Of a stretch of 8,389 bases of DNA, positions 5,696 through 8,389 are shown piece after piece (positions within the stretch are counted from its first letter, which is position 1; each line of letters begins with the position of its first letter). The notes below the pieces were generated by a model. The model had not been told where the DNA came from and made no database searches. It saw only the letters and a list, made by a program, of their open reading frames with translations. The stretch spans positions 1 to 8,389 of the forward strand of contig CAYTLQ010000163.1 of the NCBI GenBank assembly GCA_964438715.1, written 5' to 3'. The position numbers and the translations under genes are program-made. The stretch is from CAYTLQ01 sp964438715 (GTDB lineage Bacteria > Bacteroidota > Ignavibacteria > Ignavibacteriales > Ignavibacteriaceae).

Positions 5696-7585
5696 TTACT
5701 TCATCAGCATAAATTTGCGTGTTGCCGAGAAACTGCCTGCATCTAACTTATAGATATACAAACCACTTGCAAGTCCGTTTGCATTAAATGTTACCTGATG
5801 TTTTCCTGCATTCTGGAAACCATTCACAAGGGTTGCTACTTCATTTCCCAGAATATCGAAAACTTTAAGGGTAACTTTTACATCGGATGCTAATTGATAA
5901 CTTATTGTGGTTGAAGGATTGAACGGATTTGGATAGTTCTGGAACAGTTCAAATCCATCAACAACTGCGGCTTCATTCTCAACGGCAGTTACACCATCTT
6001 CTTCAAGACGGAAATTAGCGGTAGTAATAACTGCGGTAACATAATCAACCTGAGCTTCCGCTGATACAGACGATGTGTAACCTTGTTTATCGGCTATTAT
6101 TTCATAAGTATTTGGGACAAGACCGGCAAGTACATATTGTCCGTTGGTGTTTGTAACTGCTACTGAGTAAACAACACCTTCGTCATTCACCGCATAAACA
6201 AACGCACCGTTAATCGGTCTGCCTGCATTATCTTTAACAATACCAACAACCGAAGCAAAGCCTGAATCGGGTATTGCCAGAACATTAATATTAATACCGG
6301 TAACTGCTGAGGCAGAATCAACAACAACAGAATCAGCATCTCTCCAATTCAGTGTAGGAACACCGGAGTAGGTGAAATACGAGGGCTTAAAGCCTTCATT
6401 TGGAACAGCGAGGAAAATATATTCACCGGGGATAAGATTGTTAAAGCTATAGACTCCCAATGAATCGGTTGGAACGGCATATCTTCTGAAATGTGGGTGT
6501 CCTGCCGGATGCATTACTCTTTTCGGGAAAGCATGTACCATTGAAGGAACGCCTGTTCCAAGTGTATCTTTTACAACACCTGAAACACTGTTCGGATAAA
6601 TCGGTGTATGTTCGAGGACAAAATTTATATCGGTAATATTGCCTGTAACAGCAATTCTATCTGCTTCGTTTATATTTCTTTTATCGTTGTAATATTCAGC
6701 GTACCAATCCCAACGGTTGAACGGAGAAGCAAAAACAACAACTGTATCATTCTCGCGTACATTAGAGACAGTAAAGTTTCCGAGACTATCGGTACGGCTT
6801 TCACGAACAAAATAATAGCGGCTGTTGAGGCGTACTTTATAAACACGAACTTTTGAATTAATTGGGTTTCCTGCCGCATCTTTCACCGAACCTGAAATTG
6901 AATAGGTTACCGGGGGAACTATTGCTGTTAGAGCAACATTTACATTCTGGCTATCTGCTTCAGCAAGAGTAATCTGAGTTGCCTGTGAAAGTGAGGTAAC
7001 ATTATCATAATATTCCCACTTGTACTGATGAGCAGAGGTATAAAGATAATATGAACCGGGATTAAGACGAACCTTGTATTGTCCCATGCTATCAGTGTAT
7101 GCATACTTATAACCATAAGATGTATTTTGGAAGAAAGAAACATACGCATGGGCAATAGGGGCGCCGGTTGTTTCGTTGGTAACAACACCGGTAACAACTG
7201 CCTGAGCAGGAGGCGGTGGGGGAACTGTGGAAACCTCAACCTGATTAGAAGCTGCGCTTTCGCCGGAGGAATTGTATGCTGTAACCTTATAGGTATAGGT
7301 TTTATTCAGTCTGGCTGAATTATCTTTAAAGGATCTGTAATAAACATTTGACGCTATTCTTTTAAAAGCTGTAGTATCATTTATACCGCCTTCTTTGCGG
7401 TAAACTTTAAACTTAACGCCATGATGCGTTGTGTCGGGGTGTTCCCATGCCAGTGTAACTTTTGCACTGTTGTGATAGAAACTTACTGTTGCAGTCAGGT
7501 TCGCCGGTGGTTCCGGTTGAGCCAAAACTCCAAAGAAAGCTCCCGCTAACATAAGAACCAAAAGAGATCGTAGAGCGGTTTTCAT
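5696..7585 (-). CDS. Secreted Fn3/carboxypeptidase-regulatory-like repeat protein with T9SS type A sorting domain
   Basis: Large exported surface or extracellular protein, 629 aa and complete. Residues 1-22 are a signal peptide (SLLVLMLAGAFFGVLA, cleavage near Q23). A fibronectin type III domain spans about 26-120 (TYTYKVTAYNSSGES is its typical end), followed by a proline linker PPPPP (122-126). Four beta-sandwich repeats of the carboxypeptidase-regulatory-like type follow, at about 130-220, 229-325, 333-435 and 445-527. Each opens with a (S/T/V)G-V-K/T-(D/N) strand and carries a T-D/N-S/T-x-G-x-Y/F turn at 164-170, 265-271, 373-379 and 478-484. Residues 545-629 are the T9SS C-terminal domain, with FQNYPNPFNPSTTISYQL (548-565) and a Lys end. 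By family knowledge it crosses the outer membrane through T9SS and is released or anchored. No enzymatic domain is visible, so an adhesive or structural role is inferred. The start is supported by AAAGGA (complement of 7595-7600), 9 nt before the ATG. The gene is monocistronic by its flanking terminators. Confidence 0.92.
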   Translation of the reverse strand: MKTALRSLLVLMLAGAFFGVLAQPEPPANLTATVSFYHNSAKVTLAWEHPDTTHHGVKFKVYRKEGGINDTTAFKRIASNVYYRSFKDNSARLNKTYTYKVTAYNSSGESAASNQVEVSTVPPPPPAQAVVTGVVTNETTGAPIAHAYVSFFQNTSYGYKYAYTDSMGQYKVRLNPGSYYLYTSAHQYKWEYYDNVTSLSQATQITLAEADSQNVNVALTAIVPPVTYSISGSVKDAAGNPINSKVRVYKVRLNSRYYFVRESRTDSLGNFTVSNVRENDTVVVFASPFNRWDWYAEYYNDKRNINEADRIAVTGNITDINFVLEHTPIYPNSVSGVVKDTLGTGVPSMVHAFPKRVMHPAGHPHFRRYAVPTDSLGVYSFNNLIPGEYIFLAVPNEGFKPSYFTYSGVPTLNWRDADSVVVDSASAVTGININVLAIPDSGFASVVGIVKDNAGRPINGAFVYAVNDEGVVYSVAVTNTNGQYVLAGLVPNTYEIIADKQGYTSSVSAEAQVDYVTAVITTANFRLEEDGVTAVENEAAVVDGFELFQNYPNPFNPSTTISYQLASDVKVTLKVFDILGNEVATLVNGFQNAGKHQVTFNANGLASGLYIYKLDAGSFSATRKFMLMK

Positions 7586-7671
7586 TAAGGTTTATCCTTT
7601 ATTTTGTGTTTATAATTATTTCATTTCTACCAAGTTACTTAATGCAACAATTGTACCAGTATTTTTACCCC

Positions 7672-7702
7672 AAAAAATCGAGATTTTTTCAAGTTTTTCA
7701 AG
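7672..7702. promoter_or_regulatory. AT-rich palindrome plus tandem 9-bp repeat upstream of the T9SS-cargo gene
   Basis: AAAAAATCGAGATTTTTT (7672-7689) is a symmetric hairpin-type sequence with arms AAAAAATC and GATTTTTT. Overlapping it are two exact adjacent copies of TTTTTCAAG (7685-7693 and 7694-7702), followed by a degenerate third (ATTTCCAG). The block lies about 90-120 bp upstream of the start at 7585, where a promoter or operator would sit. No convincing -35/-10 pair or Bacteroidetes -33/-7 pair can be assigned. Confidence 0.3.
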
Positions 7703-7731
7703 ATTTCCAGACGGCTTAAACTTATGGTGCG

Positions 7732-7756
7732 AAAAATTTTCGTACCCAACGAAAAT
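7732..7756 (-). terminator. AT-rich intrinsic terminator of the DUF5683-like gene
   Basis: On the minus strand ATTTTCGT (complement of 7749-7756) pairs with ACGAAAAT (complement of 7736-7743) around the loop TGGGT. The stem runs straight into TTTT (complement of 7732-7735). The hairpin starts 13 nt after the stop codon of the gene ending at 7770, the usual place for an intrinsic terminator. The stem is AT-rich, so efficiency is uncertain. The same bases form two 13-bp palindromes (see findings). Confidence 0.6.
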
Positions 7757-7769
7757 ATTTCGTGTCTTA

Positions 7770-8389
7770 TCAGAATCTCACCAGAATTGAATACGACATA
7801 AAACTATTATTCATTATAAAGCGGCTATCTCTTCCTCTTATTGAAAGTAACATATTTTCATCAGAGATTGTTTCAGGAGGAAACAAAAACATATCAATCT
7901 GTGCTGTAATCCAGACTGCCACAAAACCTATAAGTGAAATATTTTTTAGTTTATATGAATTGTTGTAATCCCGGTAACGACTCTCTATAAGGTTTCTGTT
8001 CACTTCATTAAGATACATGGTTTCTTTTTCATTTGTATCAATTGAATAATACAAAAAGGATGTTAATGTGAGTAAACCCGCAGAAACAAAAATATATCCT
8101 TTAGTATTTTTTCTTTCTGCTAACTGACCCCAACCCGGGAGTACAAGGGATTTATAAATATTCTCCGACCTATCAACAATTATTTTTTTCACTATCGGAA
8201 TATTTTGTACTGTGTCTCTTTTAGCCGTATCAGGTGTAACAGGGATTGCACGACTAAATTCGGACATGAATTGTGCTTTTACATCATTATAAAAAGCAAT
8301 GATTTTTGGTGAAGTTTTAACCGGGTCAAGTTGATACATTGGGTCCAGCTTTAAAAGCTCCCGAAAAGCGTTATCTGCCTTTTGAAGTT
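7770..8389 (-). CDS. DUF5683-like two-helix membrane protein, 5' end outside the window
   Basis: The frame stays open from the stop at 7770 to the right edge, giving 205 codons. The Met at 8339 is probably internal: no Shine-Dalgarno precedes it, and the residues before it (KADNAFRELLKLDP) form a helical, TPR-like lead-in that reads on naturally. Numbering from that Met, a soluble segment (1-60) is followed by SLVLPGWGQ (64-72), hydrophobic helix 1 (about 81-100), a charged loop with ESRYRDYNNSYK (119-130) and hydrophobic helix 2 (about 133-153, ending QIDMFLF). A short polar or beta-like tail follows (160-189). The LPGWGQ...G...helix...RYRD...helix...D order resembles DUF5683 proteins of the Bacteroidetes group, whose role is unknown. 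That assignment is by recall and moderate. The gene is followed by its own terminator, then the T9SS-cargo gene on the same strand after 184 bp. Confidence 0.7.
   Translation of the reverse strand, partial: LQKADNAFRELLKLDPMYQLDPVKTSPKIIAFYNDVKAQFMSEFSRAIPVTPDTAKRDTVQNIPIVKKIIVDRSENIYKSLVLPGWGQLAERKNTKGYIFVSAGLLTLTSFLYYSIDTNEKETMYLNEVNRNLIESRYRDYNNSYKLKNISLIGFVAVWITAQIDMFLFPPETISDENMLLSIRGRDSRFIMNNSFMSYSILVRF

Noticed and set aside
6608..7318. Open frames on both strands inside the T9SS-cargo gene
   Set aside because: They are out of frame or antisense to a continuous 629-aa multidomain protein and carry no recognisable domain.
7762..7968. Plus-strand 68-codon frame opposite the DUF5683-like gene
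   Set aside because: It is antisense to the better-supported minus-strand gene and overlaps that gene's terminator region. No ribosome site is visible.

Overview
The window looks like a chromosomal segment from a member of the Bacteroidetes/Chlorobi supergroup, most likely the Ignavibacteria side. The clearest sign is the C-terminus of the protein at 5696-7585, a type IX secretion (T9SS) type A sorting domain with the 'NYPNPFNPSTTISY' wording typical of that group. The M1 peptidase style, the DUF5683-like protein and the AT-rich intergenic DNA with short palindromic repeats agree with this. The lineage is inferred from sequence style only.

Layout. Positions 1-583 carry no gene I can support. 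Positions 81-370 hold a cluster of short palindromes, including two tandem 40-bp units, and a hairpin at 543-573 closes the neighbouring gene. A minus-strand pair follows: an exported M1-family zinc metallopeptidase (1045-2925), then a small VOC/glyoxalase-fold protein (584-970), 74 bp apart and possibly co-transcribed. A 372-bp divergent intergenic region (2926-3297) separates them from the plus-strand pair, triosephosphate isomerase tpiA (3298-4050) and a multi-pass GT-C-type glycosyltransferase (4108-5448). A strong hairpin lies in the 57-bp gap between those two genes.

The plus-strand pair converges on a minus-strand gene for a large secreted protein (5696-7585): signal peptide, fibronectin type III domain, four carboxypeptidase-regulatory-like beta-sandwich repeats, and T9SS sorting domain. 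It ends at a good intrinsic terminator (5627-5671). Upstream of it, also on the minus strand, is a DUF5683-like two-helix membrane protein whose 5' end lies outside the window (7770-8389, partial). It has its own AT-rich terminator at 7732-7756.

How the genes fit together: they do not form a recognisable single pathway. tpiA is core glycolysis. The M1 peptidase and the T9SS cargo are both exported, and the GT-C enzyme probably works on lipid-linked sugars at the inner membrane, so the general theme is housekeeping plus cell envelope or surface. I see no defence system, CRISPR array, prophage, transposase gene, tRNA or rRNA. The most unusual part is the palindromic repeat cluster at the left end, followed by several small operator-like or hairpin elements between genes. 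I found no convincing evidence of a previously undescribed multi-gene system.
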